From Crocinitomicaceae bacterium (lineage in GTDB: Bacteria; Bacteroidota; Bacteroidia; Flavobacteriales_D; Crocinitomicaceae), in assembly GCA_030830895.1 (NCBI GenBank), contig JAURMC010000014.1:310001-374000 (forward strand): DNA of 64,000 bases, given 5' to 3'. Shown here in pieces: positions 19,089-28,685 of the stretch (position 1 is the stretch's first letter; each line of letters begins with the position of its first letter). The translations under genes and the position numbers were made by a program. The notes below the pieces were generated by a model. The model searched no databases and was not told where the DNA came from. It saw nothing but the letters and a program-made list of their open reading frames with translations.

Positions 19089-20130
19089 TGGATTCTACAT
19101 TACGGAAAATTCTAGATTGTATATCTATGGATTCTTGATGGATTAACTTAAATACCTCTTTAGCAAATTCTTGAGATAATTCTGCATCTTCTGAAAATTT
19201 CAAAAACTTTGCTAAGGCATCCTCCCATTGGTTCGGTTGAAAAATCGCAATATGATTGCGCTTTTTATAATTCCCTATTTGCTCGACTAAATCCATTCGC
19301 TTGGCAAATACCTCAATAATTTGTTGGTCCAAAATAGCGATGTTTGCACGCAACTCTCTAATTTCTTCTTGATCAATAGCTTGCCTACTGCGAATTTTTA
19401 AATTAATTAAGAGATGCTTAAATTCTTCTGGCGTTATTTGTTGCTTTGCATCGGTTTTAGCATTCGAAGGCTCTGGATGTACCTCAACCATGAGTCCATC
19501 GAATTTAAGATCAATGGCTTTTTGCGACACTTCAAAAACGTTATTGGCAAGGCCAGAAATGTGAGATGGGTCACAAATAATTTCCAGGTCCGGAAACTCT
19601 GTACGCAGGGCAATCGGAATCTGCCAATTTGGGAGATTCCTATATTTCTGTTTCTCATAGGTTGAAAATCCACGGTGAACAGCAATAACCTTCTTAATCC
19701 CAGCTTTATATAGGCGTTCAATTCCTCCTACCCATAATTTCAAATCTGGATTTGTAGGATTTTTTATTAATACGGTAGCATTTGTTCCTTTGAGGGAATC
19801 GGCTAATTCTTGAACCGAAAATGGATTTGAAGTAGTTCGAGCACCAATCCACATGAGTTTAAACCCATGTGCTAATACGCTTTCGATATGAAACGAGTTG
19901 GCTACCTCTGTCAGCACGTTTAAGCCAAATTCAGCTTGAATATCACGCATCCAAGCAAGTGCAATGCTGCCCATACCTTCAAATTCACCGGGATGGGTTC
20001 TCGGTTTCCAAACCCCAGCCCTAAAAGCAAATAGATTGACAGATTCTAATTGTTTTGCAACCGCTCTTAATTGTTCATAGGACTCAGCGCTACAAGGTCC
20101 CGCAATGATTTTTAAATCCGAGGATAGCAT
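19072..20130 (-). CDS. Bifunctional DAHP synthase / chorismate mutase
   Basis: The 352-residue product has an N-terminal DAHP synthase domain of the KDO8P-synthase-like subgroup (residues ~1-250): IIAGPCSAESYEQL, FRAGVWKPRTHPGEF, LWIGARTT-type loop, LIKNPTNPDL, CDPSHISG and VEVHPEPSNAKTDAKQ. The C-terminal ~95 residues form an AroQ chorismate mutase helix bundle (EEIRELRANIAILDQQIIEV, then RMDLVEQIGNYKKRN). It thus encodes the first aromatic-pathway step and the first step toward Phe/Tyr, and feedback control through the mutase domain is plausible. It overlaps aroA, the sixth-step enzyme of the pathway. Confidence 0.95.
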   Translation of the reverse strand: MLSSDLKIIAGPCSAESYEQLRAVAKQLESVNLFAFRAGVWKPRTHPGEFEGMGSIALAWMRDIQAEFGLNVLTEVANSFHIESVLAHGFKLMWIGARTTSNPFSVQELADSLKGTNATVLIKNPTNPDLKLWVGGIERLYKAGIKKVIAVHRGFSTYEKQKYRNLPNWQIPIALRTEFPDLEIICDPSHISGLANNVFEVSQKAIDLKFDGLMVEVHPEPSNAKTDAKQQITPEEFKHLLINLKIRSRQAIDQEEIRELRANIAILDQQIIEVFAKRMDLVEQIGNYKKRNHIAIFQPNQWEDALAKFLKFSEDAELSQEFAKEVFKLIHQESIDIQSRIFRNVESSDPAS

Positions 20131-20133
20131 GGA

Positions 20134-21663
20134 TTATTTCGCATAGTTCACTGACCTCTTTTCTCGTATCACAGTCACCTTAACTTGCCCGGGATAAGTC
20201 ATCTCAGTTTGAATGCGTTGAGATATTGCAAACGATAGTTCTTCAGCACGTTGGTCAGTTACCTTCTCCGCTTCAACCAAGACTCGTAATTCACGACCGG
20301 CTTGAATTGCATAAGCACTACCAACCCCATCATAAGATAAAGCAAGGTTTTCAAGTTCTTTTATTCGCTTAATATATGCCTCTACAATTTCTCTTCTAGC
20401 ACCTGGTCGAGCGCCAGAGATCGCATCACAAACTTGAACAATTGGAGAAATTAAGGTCTTCATTTCGATTTCATCGTGATGTGCTCCAATGGCATTCAAA
20501 ACATCAGGTTTTTCGCCAAATTTCTCCGCGATTTTCATTCCCAAAATAGCGTGTGGTAATTCTGGTTCTTCATCCGGTACTTTACCTATATCATGTAGCA
20601 ATCCTGCACGCTTTGCTACTTTCACATTTAATCCTAATTCAGCAGCCATAATTGCACAAAGATTTGCTACTTCACGCGAATGCTGTAGTAAGTTTTGACC
20701 ATATGATGAACGATATTTCATTCGCCCAACCATGCGCATTAATTCCGGATGTAAGCCGTGAATTTCTAGATCGATACAAGTTCGTCGACCTGTTTCTGCG
20801 ATCTCTTCATCAAGGTTCTTTTTCGTTTTGGCAACGACCTCTTCGATTCGAGCAGGATGGATCCGCCCATCAGAGACCAATTGATGTAAAGAAAGGCGAG
20901 CAATCTCTCTTCGGATGGGATCAAAGCATGATAAAATGATGGCTTCTGGGGTATCATCTACAATAATCTCAACACCCGTTGCAGCTTCCAAAGCTCGGAT
21001 ATTCCGTCCTTCGCGACCAATAATGCGTCCTTTTACCTCATCCGATTCTATGTTAAAGACAGAAACTGCATTTTCAATGGCTTGTTCTGTTGCTACGCGT
21101 TGAATGGTTTGGATTACAATTCTACGTGCCTCTCGGTTCGCGTTTAATTTTGCTTCTTCAGAAATTTCTTTAATTTGAACCATCGCTGCTGTTCTTGCCT
21201 CATCGACTAGTGCGTCCATAAGCATTTTCTTCGCTTCCTCAGGTTGAAGAATGCTGATTTTTGAAAGTTCCGCTACTCGCTTTTGTTGGATTTTATCAAG
21301 CTCTTGTAGTCTAACCTCAAGGCTACTCGTTTTCTGCGAAAGATCTCCTTGGGTTCGTTCAAGATCTTTTTCCTTTCGGTTTAACTCTTCTAATTTCTGA
21401 TTAATGGATTTCTCCTTACTACGAATCCGATCTTCATTTGATTGCATTCGCCGTTCGCGTTCTTTTATATTATCTTCATGCTCTTCTTTTAGTTTTAGAA
21501 AATTTTCCTTGGCTTGAAGCATGCGTTCTTTTTTGATTCGATCAGCCTCATTCTCTGCTTCTGAAATGCGCTTTTTAACTTTATTTCCAACAATCCATCG
21601 TTGGGTAGCAAAAGCCCCGCCGCCTCCAACAATAAGTCCGATGATAATTCCTAATATGTCCAT
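20134..21663 (-). CDS. rny: Ribonuclease Y
   Basis: The 509-residue product has an N-terminal membrane anchor ([19 protein letters not shown]), a long charged coiled coil (residues ~30-170), a KH domain ([19 protein letters not shown]) and an HD phosphohydrolase domain with [12 protein letters not shown] and [11 protein letters not shown]. RNase Y is a membrane-bound endonuclease that starts mRNA decay. It lies 44 nt downstream of zapA and 3 nt upstream of the DAHP synthase gene, so it probably belongs to the same transcript. Length and domains are complete. Confidence 0.97.
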   Translation of the reverse strand: MDILGIIIGLIVGGGGAFATQRWIVGNKVKKRISEAENEADRIKKERMLQAKENFLKLKEEHEDNIKERERRMQSNEDRIRSKEKSINQKLEELNRKEKDLERTQGDLSQKTSSLEVRLQELDKIQQKRVAELSKISILQPEEAKKMLMDALVDEARTAAMVQIKEISEEAKLNANREARRIVIQTIQRVATEQAIENAVSVFNIESDEVKGRIIGREGRNIRALEAATGVEIIVDDTPEAIILSCFDPIRREIARLSLHQLVSDGRIHPARIEEVVAKTKKNLDEEIAETGRRTCIDLEIHGLHPELMRMVGRMKYRSSYGQNLLQHSREVANLCAIMAAELGLNVKVAKRAGLLHDIGKVPDEEPELPHAILGMKIAEKFGEKPDVLNAIGAHHDEIEMKTLISPIVQVCDAISGARPGARREIVEAYIKRIKELENLALSYDGVGSAYAIQAGRELRVLVEAEKVTDQRAEELSFAISQRIQTEMTYPGQVKVTVIREKRSVNYAK

Positions 21664-21707
21664 TCCCTTGTATTAAGTTGTTAATATTCAAGGTTGGTAA
21701 TGAAAAT

Positions 21708-21983
21708 TTAAATTAAATCGCTTGCTTCTTGAGTCAAATCATTCAGCATCCGTTCAATGTTACTTAAATCCGGTTGAGAATCCGTTTTTGGTTTCATTAA
21801 ATACTGTAAAGAAGCCATCGCTAAGAGATCCTGTTGATCATTAATAGCATAATGCTTCTTAAGAGCCTCGATAGAACTGTTAAGGGCATTCGCAGCACTT
21901 AAGACCTTTTCCATTTCAGATTCTAATACTGAAATCGGGTAGGTTCTTCCGGCAATATCTATCTTTAAGGATACTTTAGCCAT
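21708..21983 (-). CDS. zapA: Cell division protein ZapA
   Basis: This 91-residue protein starts with the ZapA beta-hairpin (KVSLKIDIAGRTYPISV) and continues into an alpha-helical coiled coil (EKVLSAANALNSSIEALKKH, then LLAMASLQYL). ZapA tetramers cross-link FtsZ filaments at the division site. The start overlaps the preceding coiled-coil gene by 8 nt, so the two products are probably made together. Confidence 0.9.
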   Translation of the reverse strand: MAKVSLKIDIAGRTYPISVLESEMEKVLSAANALNSSIEALKKHYAINDQQDLLAMASLQYLMKPKTDSQPDLSNIERMLNDLTQEASDLI

Positions 21984-22302
21984 TGTTATTCTTTAACTGA
22001 GCAATACAAAAATCTATTTCCTTTACCAACGCATCGATTTCCGCTTCGTTTCGTGAGTGCCCACTAAACAAATTTGGATCAATCGATTGTTGTTCATTAT
22101 TTGCTTCGGCTAACGCTGTTAATCGGGTGATCTCTTTTTGGAACGATTGATGGGTTAGGGTTAGGCGTTCTACTTCCTTCTTGGCATCATCAAGTTGAAA
22201 ATTTAACTGTTCAACAGTTTTTCGTTCTTGCTCAATTATTGCTTTAAATTGATGAAAAATGGTTCTTAACTGAGCAATTTGTGTTTCAATTTTCGGCGTC
22301 AT
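21976..22302 (-). CDS. Small coiled-coil protein upstream of zapA
   Basis: The 108-residue product is almost entirely predicted helix with heptad-like patterns (QLRTIFHQFKAIIEQERKTV, LNFQLDDAKKEVERLT) and ends NNNG. No enzyme motif is seen. A small coiled-coil gene next to zapA recalls the ZapA-ZapB pairing of proteobacteria, but sequence homology to ZapB was not established. The 8-nt overlap with zapA suggests translational coupling. A cell-division role is inferred only. Confidence 0.65.
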   Translation of the reverse strand: MTPKIETQIAQLRTIFHQFKAIIEQERKTVEQLNFQLDDAKKEVERLTLTHQSFQKEITRLTALAEANNEQQSIDPNLFSGHSRNEAEIDALVKEIDFCIAQLKNNNG

Positions 22303-22318
22303 CCGTGCAAACTTTCCA

Positions 22319-22326
22319 CAAAGTTA
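22319..22326 (-). promoter_or_regulatory. -7 box upstream of the coiled-coil/zapA/rny operon
   Basis: The minus strand reads TAACTTTG, a perfect TAnnTTTG, ending 16 nt before the ATG at 22302. No TTG is found at the ideal distance. The box lies in the 83-nt gap after tsaB. Confidence 0.5.
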
Positions 22327-22385
22327 ACACACATTGTTAGATATCTCGATTATTCCATGATTTTTTATCAAAAACACCCTACTAA

Positions 22386-23048
22386 TTATGATTTAGAGGG
22401 GGATGTAGTGTAAAACGATTTGGTGTAATTGGGTTTAATTGTATGAATATCATCAACCATTCCAATCTTATATCGCTCAAATGCAAGACGAACTTGTCCC
22501 CGAGCTGAGGGGGTGATTTCATCATTAAAATATTGCTCTTCCACTTGCAGCAACCCCCGTAATTTTACATTTGCATCACCTACCCAAAGTAATGGTCGAA
22601 CGGGCGGTACAAACGCATCAGTGATTTCTTGAGAGCAATCAACTAATAGAACATTATTCTCTTGTTGAATGCGAAGAAAAACCTCATTTCTTCTTGCATC
22701 AAATGCTGCTGCTATTGCGCTGGAAGGATATTTTAATTGCGCCATTTCAATTAAACTTTCGAGTGAAGAAATACCAACAAACGGAATTCCTAAGCCAAAT
22801 ACAATTCCCTTGGCTGTTGCTAAGCCAATTCGTAATCCTGTATAAGAACCCGGTCCTATTGCCGTGGAAATCGCTCTTAGAGATTCCGTTTTTAGACCAT
22901 TCCGTTTCAATAATTCGATAATCATCGTTGTTAATGCTTCCCCATGAATAAATTCAACACTATCAGACTCAAAAAAATCAATAAGATCGCCTTGATTAGA
23001 TAATGCTACAGAACAAATTCTTGTAGATGTTTCTATATGAAGTATCAT
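22386..23048 (-). CDS. tsaB: tRNA threonylcarbamoyladenosine synthesis protein TsaB
   Basis: The 220-residue product has the ASKHA-fold start MILHIETSTRICSVALS and the TsaB signatures AISTAIGPGSYTGLRIGLAT and KGIVFGLGIPFVGISSLESL. TsaB is the non-catalytic partner of TsaD in making t6A37 on ANN-decoding tRNAs. The ATG overlaps the response-regulator stop as ATGA (23045-23048), so its translation is likely coupled to that regulator, an unusual partner for a tRNA-modification gene. Confidence 0.95.
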   Translation of the reverse strand: MILHIETSTRICSVALSNQGDLIDFFESDSVEFIHGEALTTMIIELLKRNGLKTESLRAISTAIGPGSYTGLRIGLATAKGIVFGLGIPFVGISSLESLIEMAQLKYPSSAIAAAFDARRNEVFLRIQQENNVLLVDCSQEITDAFVPPVRPLLWVGDANVKLRGLLQVEEQYFNDEITPSARGQVRLAFERYKIGMVDDIHTIKPNYTKSFYTTSPSKS

Positions 23049-23734
23049 GAATGCAATTCGAGTTTAAACCCAACCCCATGGATATTTAAAATCGCTATAG
23101 ATTCATCAGCCTTTAAATATTTTCGGAGTTTAGTGATAAATACATCCAAACTTCTACCTACAAAATAATCATCTTGACCCCAAACCGTATTTAAAATTAC
23201 CTCACGGGGAAGCACTTGGTTTTTAAACTTAAAAAGCAGTTTAAGAATCTGGGCCTCTTTTTTTGTTAATGACTGAACTTTTCCTTCGAAGCTGAGAGTT
23301 AAGTGCTCGGTATCGAACACAAAATTGGCAACATTGAAAACTTTTTCTTCGGGAATTTCTGTGCGAATATTAACTCTTTTCAACAAGGATTTGATTCGAA
23401 GATTCAATTCCTCCACTGAGAATGGTTTAGTTAAATAATCATCTCCCCCAGCATTGAATCCATCAATTTTATCTTCTGTCATGGATTTTGCCGTTAAGAA
23501 CAATATTGGAATGTCCGCGTTAATTTTCCTGATGTCTCTCGCCAAGGTAAAACCGTCTTTTTTGGGCATCATCACATCGAAAACACATAGGTGATAAGGT
23601 TGCTCATTAAATCGTTTCAGAGCTTCTACCCCATCAGTGGCCAAGGATACTTGATACCCCTCTGAACGCAATTGATCCGAAATGACGAAACCAAGGTTTA
23701 TGTCATCTTCAGCAAGCAAAATAGAGATTTTCAT
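23045..23734 (-). CDS. OmpR-family response regulator (RprY-like)
   Basis: From the ATG at 23732-23734 (MKISILLAEDD) the product has 229 residues. The receiver domain carries the acidic pair AEDD (residues 9-11), phospho-acceptor Asp53 (CVFDVMMPKKDG), FLTAKSMTEDKIDGF and the switch Lys in YLTKPFSVEE. A winged-helix DNA-binding domain follows, ending in LDVFITKLRKYLK and ILNIHGVGFKLEL. It resembles Bacteroidota RprY-type regulators. No histidine kinase gene is adjacent. The earlier TTG start three codons upstream is less likely, because a promoter box lies on top of it. Confidence 0.92.
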   Translation of the reverse strand: MKISILLAEDDINLGFVISDQLRSEGYQVSLATDGVEALKRFNEQPYHLCVFDVMMPKKDGFTLARDIRKINADIPILFLTAKSMTEDKIDGFNAGGDDYLTKPFSVEELNLRIKSLLKRVNIRTEIPEEKVFNVANFVFDTEHLTLSFEGKVQSLTKKEAQILKLLFKFKNQVLPREVILNTVWGQDDYFVGRSLDVFITKLRKYLKADESIAILNIHGVGFKLELHS

Positions 23735-23740
23735 GGTAGG

Positions 23741-23772
23741 CAAATTTAAGGATTTTCAGTACGAAAAGTCAA
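23741..23772 (-). promoter_or_regulatory. Promoter abutting the response-regulator start
   Basis: Read on the minus strand: TTG (23770-23772), 21 nt, then TAAATTTG (23741-23748), then 6 nt to the ATG. The box is perfect and the spacer lies within the 17-23 nt range reported for Bacteroidota. The predicted start site falls at the ATG, implying a leaderless message. Confidence 0.55.
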
Positions 23773-23824
23773 GAGCCTTGGTTTCCCAGAGCCCTTGACT
23801 AATCAACCTAACCTACTACTGCTA

Positions 23825-23832
23825 CAAAGGTA
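23825..23832 (-). promoter_or_regulatory. Alternative -7 box for the response regulator
   Basis: The minus strand carries TACCTTTG, another perfect TAnnTTTG, 90 nt before the regulator ATG, without an obvious TTG at 19 nt. A transcript from here would contain an imperfect hairpin (23768-23799, arms GTCAAG and CTTGAC). Which promoter is used cannot be decided from sequence. Confidence 0.4.
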
Positions 23833-23953
23833 ATGTGAAAATTTAAATTGGGTACGCATCACCACTCTTTTTTTCTTAAAAATTTGTTAATCTTTGCATA
23901 ATTGATGGTTACGTAACAATGCTAAGCGAAAACTTCTTATCTTTCGAGTTGAT

Positions 23954-24640
23954 ATGGGACATATATTAATTGTCGATGATGATGCAGATATTCGGGCCTT
24001 GCTAAAATATAACCTTGAAAAAGAGGGATACAGCACGGATGAAGCGGAACATGGTGAGATGGCGCTAGCTCTTATCAACAATAAAAGACCGGATTTAATA
24101 CTATTAGATGTAATGATGCCTGTAATGGATGGAATAATTACATGTGAGCAAATAAAATCAAATCCAAATACTCAAGATATTATTGTTTGTTTCCTTACTG
24201 CTAGGGGCGAAGATTACAGTCAAATTGCCGGCCTTGATGCTGGCGGAGACGATTACATTGCTAAGCCGATTAAACCAAAAGTACTGTTAAGTAGAATCAA
24301 TGCGCTAATCAGAAGAACTCACAAGGATGGTCCCATGGTGTTAGCAGATAAATTTAAAAATGAGCTTTATATAGATAGAGAAACACATTTGGTTCACATT
24401 AAGGGAAATTCACTACAACTCCCACGTAAAGAATTTGAACTTCTATCCCTTTTAGCATCCAAACCCAATATGGTTTTTAAACGAGAAGTGATTTTATCAA
24501 AAGTGTGGGGTACCGATGTTATTGTAGGAGACCGAACCATTGATGTGCACGTTAGAAAATTACGAGAAAAAATTGGCAACTCGTATATCCACACCATAAA
24601 AGGTGTTGGTTATAAATTTACTCAAAATAAAGAACTATGA
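23954..24640 (+). CDS. OmpR/PhoB-family response regulator
   Basis: The 228-residue product has the receiver motifs LIVDDDADIRALL (acidic pocket), Asp52 (LILLDVMMPVMDG), CFLTARGEDYSQIAGLDAG and the switch Lys in YIAKPIKPKVLLS, followed by a winged-helix effector domain (KEFELLSLLASKPNMVFKRE, RTIDVHVRKLREKI, HTIKGVGYKF). It is divergent from the other response regulator, and no kinase gene is nearby. Its stop overlaps the next start as ATGA (24637-24640), tying it to a VWD-domain secreted protein. Confidence 0.93.
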   Translation: MGHILIVDDDADIRALLKYNLEKEGYSTDEAEHGEMALALINNKRPDLILLDVMMPVMDGIITCEQIKSNPNTQDIIVCFLTARGEDYSQIAGLDAGGDDYIAKPIKPKVLLSRINALIRRTHKDGPMVLADKFKNELYIDRETHLVHIKGNSLQLPRKEFELLSLLASKPNMVFKREVILSKVWGTDVIVGDRTIDVHVRKLREKIGNSYIHTIKGVGYKFTQNKEL

Positions 24641-26136
24641 AATCAATTATCTACGTTGCATGCCTATTTCTTTCAATCCTAAGTTTTGGGCAACGAATCC
24701 AGTCTCATGAATTGATAAGGCAGAATTTAATAGCATGGGATACCATCCGCGGCTCATGGTTATTTGACGCCATTCATTCGATTCATATGAAGCAAGCCGT
24801 TCCTGATCGAACATTTCCGGAAGATTTAACTCCTGCGGAGCTCTTTTCACTCGCACCGGAAGAAGATCGCGAATCCTTACAAAATACCTTATTGAATATC
24901 AATACACCAGATGAATTTACCGAATTATTTGAAGACCTTTATAATTCCTCCGTTTGTGCAACTAGTCAAGGTAGAAGTTTTGGCGACCCTCACATAGTTA
25001 CCTATGACAACACCAGTTATTCTTTTCAAACTGTTGGTGAATTTATATTAACAAAAGTTGGATCACGCTTCGAGGTTCAAACCCGTCAAAAACCACAAAA
25101 TGATGATTTTTCATTAAACACAGCCGTTGCAATTAAACTGTATAATGATCGAATAGCATATTATGCAGCAGACATTCCCGACGGTTCTAATTCTCCATTG
25201 TGGGTAAATGGAACCCCTATAAGAATGCAGGGACGCGCCTATTACCTCCCCAGTGGAGGCACAATCCGACTTATCGGAAGAAACTATGTGGTGTCGGGCC
25301 CATTAGGTGAAAAAGTAATTATGAGCATTACGGGTAATTCTGGCAGAGGGTTTATGAACCTAACCGTGAATATTCCTTCTTGTTTGTTAGATGTAGCTTC
25401 GGGTTTATTAGGAAATGCGAATCGAAATCAATCAGATGATTTTTCTAGGAATCAATTTAGTCAAAATAACAATCTTACTGGATTTATCGGTATGAATACC
25501 CCAGAATTTACATCCCTGTCACAAGATGTTGAAAGACAATATCAAAACGAAATTATTAAAGATTTTGCAGAACTTCATCGGGTTTCTTCAGAGTTAAGCC
25601 TTTTTGATTATCGTCCAGGGTTAAGTACAAGTTTCTATACAGATAGGGCATTTCCTAGAGTGATTCGCACCTTCAATTCTATCCCGAATAATAATCGCGA
25701 TTCAGCAAGAAATAGATGTCAACAAATGGGTGTAACAGAAGCAGAGATGAACGGATGTATTTTCGATGCCTACTATTTGGATCTCACACCAAATCCAATT
25801 CCTACTCCTCCACCAGCGACTGAAGGAGTCATTTTAAACAAACTGCGTACACCCATAGTCAATTCAAATACCATCGCTCCATCAAAATTTCCTAACAATG
25901 CCGCTCAACCCAAACCAAATGCACCCATCGATTCATCACCCAAACCTTCAGAATATGAACCAATTCAGAAACCAAATTCTGAACCTTCTAAACCTAGCAT
26001 TAATTTTAATAGCGCAGAGCCAAAAGTTCCGAATGTTATAAAACCAGTGAGTCCGCCCAAGCCGGTTAGTAAACCAAGTGTATCCCCGGCACCAAAAATT
26101 CCACCTGCTTCAATACCCTTAAAAGGAAAAGGATAG
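24637..26136 (+). CDS. Secreted protein with von Willebrand type D-like domain and proline-rich tail
   Basis: The 499-residue product starts with a signal peptide (MKSIIYVACLFLSILSFGQ). Residues ~105-265 fit a VWD-like domain: FGDPHIVTYDNTSYSFQTVG, FEVQTRQKP, NTAVAIKLYND, then SCLLDVASGLLGNANRNQSD. After ~390 the sequence becomes low complexity, rich in Pro, Lys and Ser (PTPPPATEG, KPSVSPAPKIPPASIPLKGK), like a linker or cell-wall/surface-spanning stalk. No sorting domain is seen at the C-terminus. It lies between a response regulator and pafA with overlaps on both sides. The biological role is unknown. Confidence 0.75.
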   Translation: MKSIIYVACLFLSILSFGQRIQSHELIRQNLIAWDTIRGSWLFDAIHSIHMKQAVPDRTFPEDLTPAELFSLAPEEDRESLQNTLLNINTPDEFTELFEDLYNSSVCATSQGRSFGDPHIVTYDNTSYSFQTVGEFILTKVGSRFEVQTRQKPQNDDFSLNTAVAIKLYNDRIAYYAADIPDGSNSPLWVNGTPIRMQGRAYYLPSGGTIRLIGRNYVVSGPLGEKVIMSITGNSGRGFMNLTVNIPSCLLDVASGLLGNANRNQSDDFSRNQFSQNNNLTGFIGMNTPEFTSLSQDVERQYQNEIIKDFAELHRVSSELSLFDYRPGLSTSFYTDRAFPRVIRTFNSIPNNNRDSARNRCQQMGVTEAEMNGCIFDAYYLDLTPNPIPTPPPATEGVILNKLRTPIVNSNTIAPSKFPNNAAQPKPNAPIDSSPKPSEYEPIQKPNSEPSKPSINFNSAEPKVPNVIKPVSPPKPVSKPSVSPAPKIPPASIPLKGKG

Positions 26137-27752
26137 TGAGATTCCTATCTTTTTTACCTTTCTTTTTACCGTTTTTAATCTTCGCTCAAACCCCAAAAGT
26201 GGTAGTTGGTGTTGTTGTAGATCAAATGTGCTATGATTATTTATATCGTTTTGAACATCATTTCGTAAAAGATGGTTTTAAGCGATTTCTTGACCAGGGT
26301 GTGAATTGTAGAAACACAAATTACAATTACGTTCCTACCTATACTGGACCGGGACACGCCTCAATTTATACGGGAACAACCCCATATAATCATGGAATTA
26401 TTGGAAATGACTGGTACAATCGTAGCGCTAACCAACCCGTTAATTGTGTTTTTGATAGCAGCGCAAGACCGATAGGCAATCCATTAAGTAATTTTGGGCA
26501 AGTTTCACCGCATCTTTTAGAGACGACAACAATAACTGATCAGTTAAAAATGACATATCCATCCTCAAAGGTTTATTCAATATCTTTAAAGGACAGGAGC
26601 GCAGTATTGCCAGGTGGACACATGAGTGATGGGACTTATTGGTTCGACTATAATAGTGGTAAATTTATTACAAGTTCCTATTACATGAAAGCCTTGCCTG
26701 GATGGGTACAAACGTTTAATCATAATCATCCTGCTGAGAATTATATCCGAGATTGGGAGTTAATAAATCCCATCTCTACTTACTCAAGAAGCATTGATAA
26801 TTCACCTTACGAAGTCACTGTAATGGGGGCTAAAAGCCCTACGTTTCCTTATAAATTCTCAGAATATGCCCAAAAAGATTTTAATTTATTTACAATAACG
26901 CCATTTGCCAATACACTACTGACTGATTTTGCATGCAAACTTATTGAAAACGAAAAAATTGGAAAACAAGAGGCTACAGACATGCTTTGTATTAGTTATT
27001 CAACTCCTGATATCGCAGGTCATGCCTTCGGTCCCTATTCCCTTGAAGTCGAAGATATTTATATTCGATTAGATCTTGAAATCGCTAAGTTGTTTCATAC
27101 ATTAGACCAGAAAATTGGTAAACACAATTATGTGGTGTTTTTAACCGCAGACCATGCTGTCGTACCTGTTCCCCAACAGTTAATAGATAAAAAGCTTCCT
27201 GGTGGATATTTTGATGTTCCGTTTGCTGTAAATCAAATAAAAGAAACACTGATTAAAAGTTATGGCTATAATCTTATACTTTCAGAAAAGAATCAAAATA
27301 TATACTTAAATAAACTATTAATTGATTCTTTAAAACTAACCTGCAGCGAGATACAGCAGCAGGTTGCATCTCAAATACGAACTTTTCCAGAAGTTAAAGT
27401 TGCTGTTGTGGCTTCTGATTTAGACCGAGGAGTCATTGATGACGATTGGATGAAAATGATTTTAAATGGTTATTCAAAGGAACGAAGCGGGGATGTACTA
27501 TTTTTATTAAAACCGGGATACCTTCCTGTTGAATCGAGTAAAACTAATGAGCACAAAGGCACATCGCATGGATCCGCCTATAACTATGACACACATGTTC
27601 CCTTGCTTTGGTATGGAAATAGGATGACTTCACAAGAAATCTTTAGACCCATAGCAATAACTGATATAGCAGCTACACTGGTTCATCTATTAAATCTACA
27701 GCGTGTGGGTAGCATGACTGGTAGCCCAATAATTGAAATACTAGGACATTAA
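26136..27752 (+). CDS. pafA: PafA-type alkaline phosphatase
   Basis: The 538-residue product uses a GTG start that shares one base with the upstream stop (TAGTG). A signal peptide ([15 protein letters not shown]) precedes the alkaline phosphatase superfamily core: metal Asp in [10 protein letters not shown], likely nucleophile Thr70 in [15 protein letters not shown], Asn in [18 protein letters not shown] and TADHAV. Lys152 and Arg154 in [11 protein letters not shown] match the residues that give PafA its monoesterase activity. PafA releases phosphate in the periplasm even when phosphate is plentiful. Its 3' end overlaps purC by 12 nt on the other strand. Confidence 0.88.
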   Translation: MRFLSFLPFFLPFLIFAQTPKVVVGVVVDQMCYDYLYRFEHHFVKDGFKRFLDQGVNCRNTNYNYVPTYTGPGHASIYTGTTPYNHGIIGNDWYNRSANQPVNCVFDSSARPIGNPLSNFGQVSPHLLETTTITDQLKMTYPSSKVYSISLKDRSAVLPGGHMSDGTYWFDYNSGKFITSSYYMKALPGWVQTFNHNHPAENYIRDWELINPISTYSRSIDNSPYEVTVMGAKSPTFPYKFSEYAQKDFNLFTITPFANTLLTDFACKLIENEKIGKQEATDMLCISYSTPDIAGHAFGPYSLEVEDIYIRLDLEIAKLFHTLDQKIGKHNYVVFLTADHAVVPVPQQLIDKKLPGGYFDVPFAVNQIKETLIKSYGYNLILSEKNQNIYLNKLLIDSLKLTCSEIQQQVASQIRTFPEVKVAVVASDLDRGVIDDDWMKMILNGYSKERSGDVLFLLKPGYLPVESSKTNEHKGTSHGSAYNYDTHVPLLWYGNRMTSQEIFRPIAITDIAATLVHLLNLQRVGSMTGSPIIEILGH

Positions 27753-28685
27753 GTAAGAAGAAAGCCGATTGTTAATTCTAGTGATTATATCTTCCTCCAT
27801 TTCTTTGACAAAAACCTTACCTGTGATTCTTTCATAGAGTTCAATATAACGCTGGCTAACCATTTCCACAAATTCATCTGGCATTTCAGGCATTTGCTGC
27901 CCTTCTAAGCCCTGAAATCCTTCTTTAATTAGCCATTGTCTTACAAATTCCTTAGAGAGCTGTTTTTGAGTTTCGCCGTTTCGCTGGCGTTCTTCATATC
28001 CCTTTAAATAAAAATATCTAGAGGAGTCTGGTGTATGGATTTCATCAATTAACATCACTTTGCCCTCCTTCAAGCCAAACTCATACTTCGTATCAACCAA
28101 TAATAAGCCCCTTTCCTTAGCCATTTTAGTTCCTCGAGCAAACAATGCTCTGGTATAGGCTTCCATCTGATTATAGATATGTTCTGGAACATGTCCGTTA
28201 GATATAATTTCTTCTCGAGAAATGTCCTCATCATGCCCCTCATCCGCTTTCACTGCCGGAGTAATAATCGGTTCAGGAAAGGGGTCGTTTTCCTTCAGGC
28301 CTTCAGGCAGTTGTACACCACAAAGTACCCGATTCCCCGCTTTATATATTCTTGCAGCATGGCCTGCCAAATATCCTCGGATGACCATCTCTACGCGAAT
28401 AGGTTCACAAGCAATGCCGACAGAAACATTGACATCTGGGTTAGCCAGCAACCAGTTTGGTACAATATCCGTTGTGGCTTTTAAAAAATGTGTCGCCACT
28501 TGATTTAATACCTGACCCTTAAATGGTATCGGTTTAGGTAAAATGTGGTCAAATGCACTAATTCGATCAGAAGCTACCAGAATTAAACGCCCATCAGAAA
28601 GTGTGTACACATCTCGAACTTTACCGTGATACACGGATGTTTGACCTTTAAAATTAAACTCATGACTTTTCAGTGCCTTTATCAT
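27741..28685 (-). CDS. purC: Phosphoribosylaminoimidazole-succinocarboxamide synthase
   Basis: The 314-residue product has the SAICAR synthetase signatures [54 protein letters not shown] and [20 protein letters not shown]. It ligates aspartate to CAIR in purine synthesis. It is the longer form (about 300 residues) rather than the ~240-residue E. coli type. Its start lies within the last 26 nt of phoH, so the two are probably co-transcribed. Confidence 0.96.
   Translation of the reverse strand: MIKALKSHEFNFKGQTSVYHGKVRDVYTLSDGRLILVASDRISAFDHILPKPIPFKGQVLNQVATHFLKATTDIVPNWLLANPDVNVSVGIACEPIRVEMVIRGYLAGHAARIYKAGNRVLCGVQLPEGLKENDPFPEPIITPAVKADEGHDEDISREEIISNGHVPEHIYNQMEAYTRALFARGTKMAKERGLLLVDTKYEFGLKEGKVMLIDEIHTPDSSRYFYLKGYEERQRNGETQKQLSKEFVRQWLIKEGFQGLEGQQMPEMPDEFVEMVSQRYIELYERITGKVFVKEMEEDIITRINNRLSSYLMS

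Noticed and set aside
23768-23799. Hairpin GTCAAG...CTTGAC between the two response regulators as a terminator
   Set aside because: No T-run follows on either strand, and the middle of the stem is mismatched; it lies between divergent genes.
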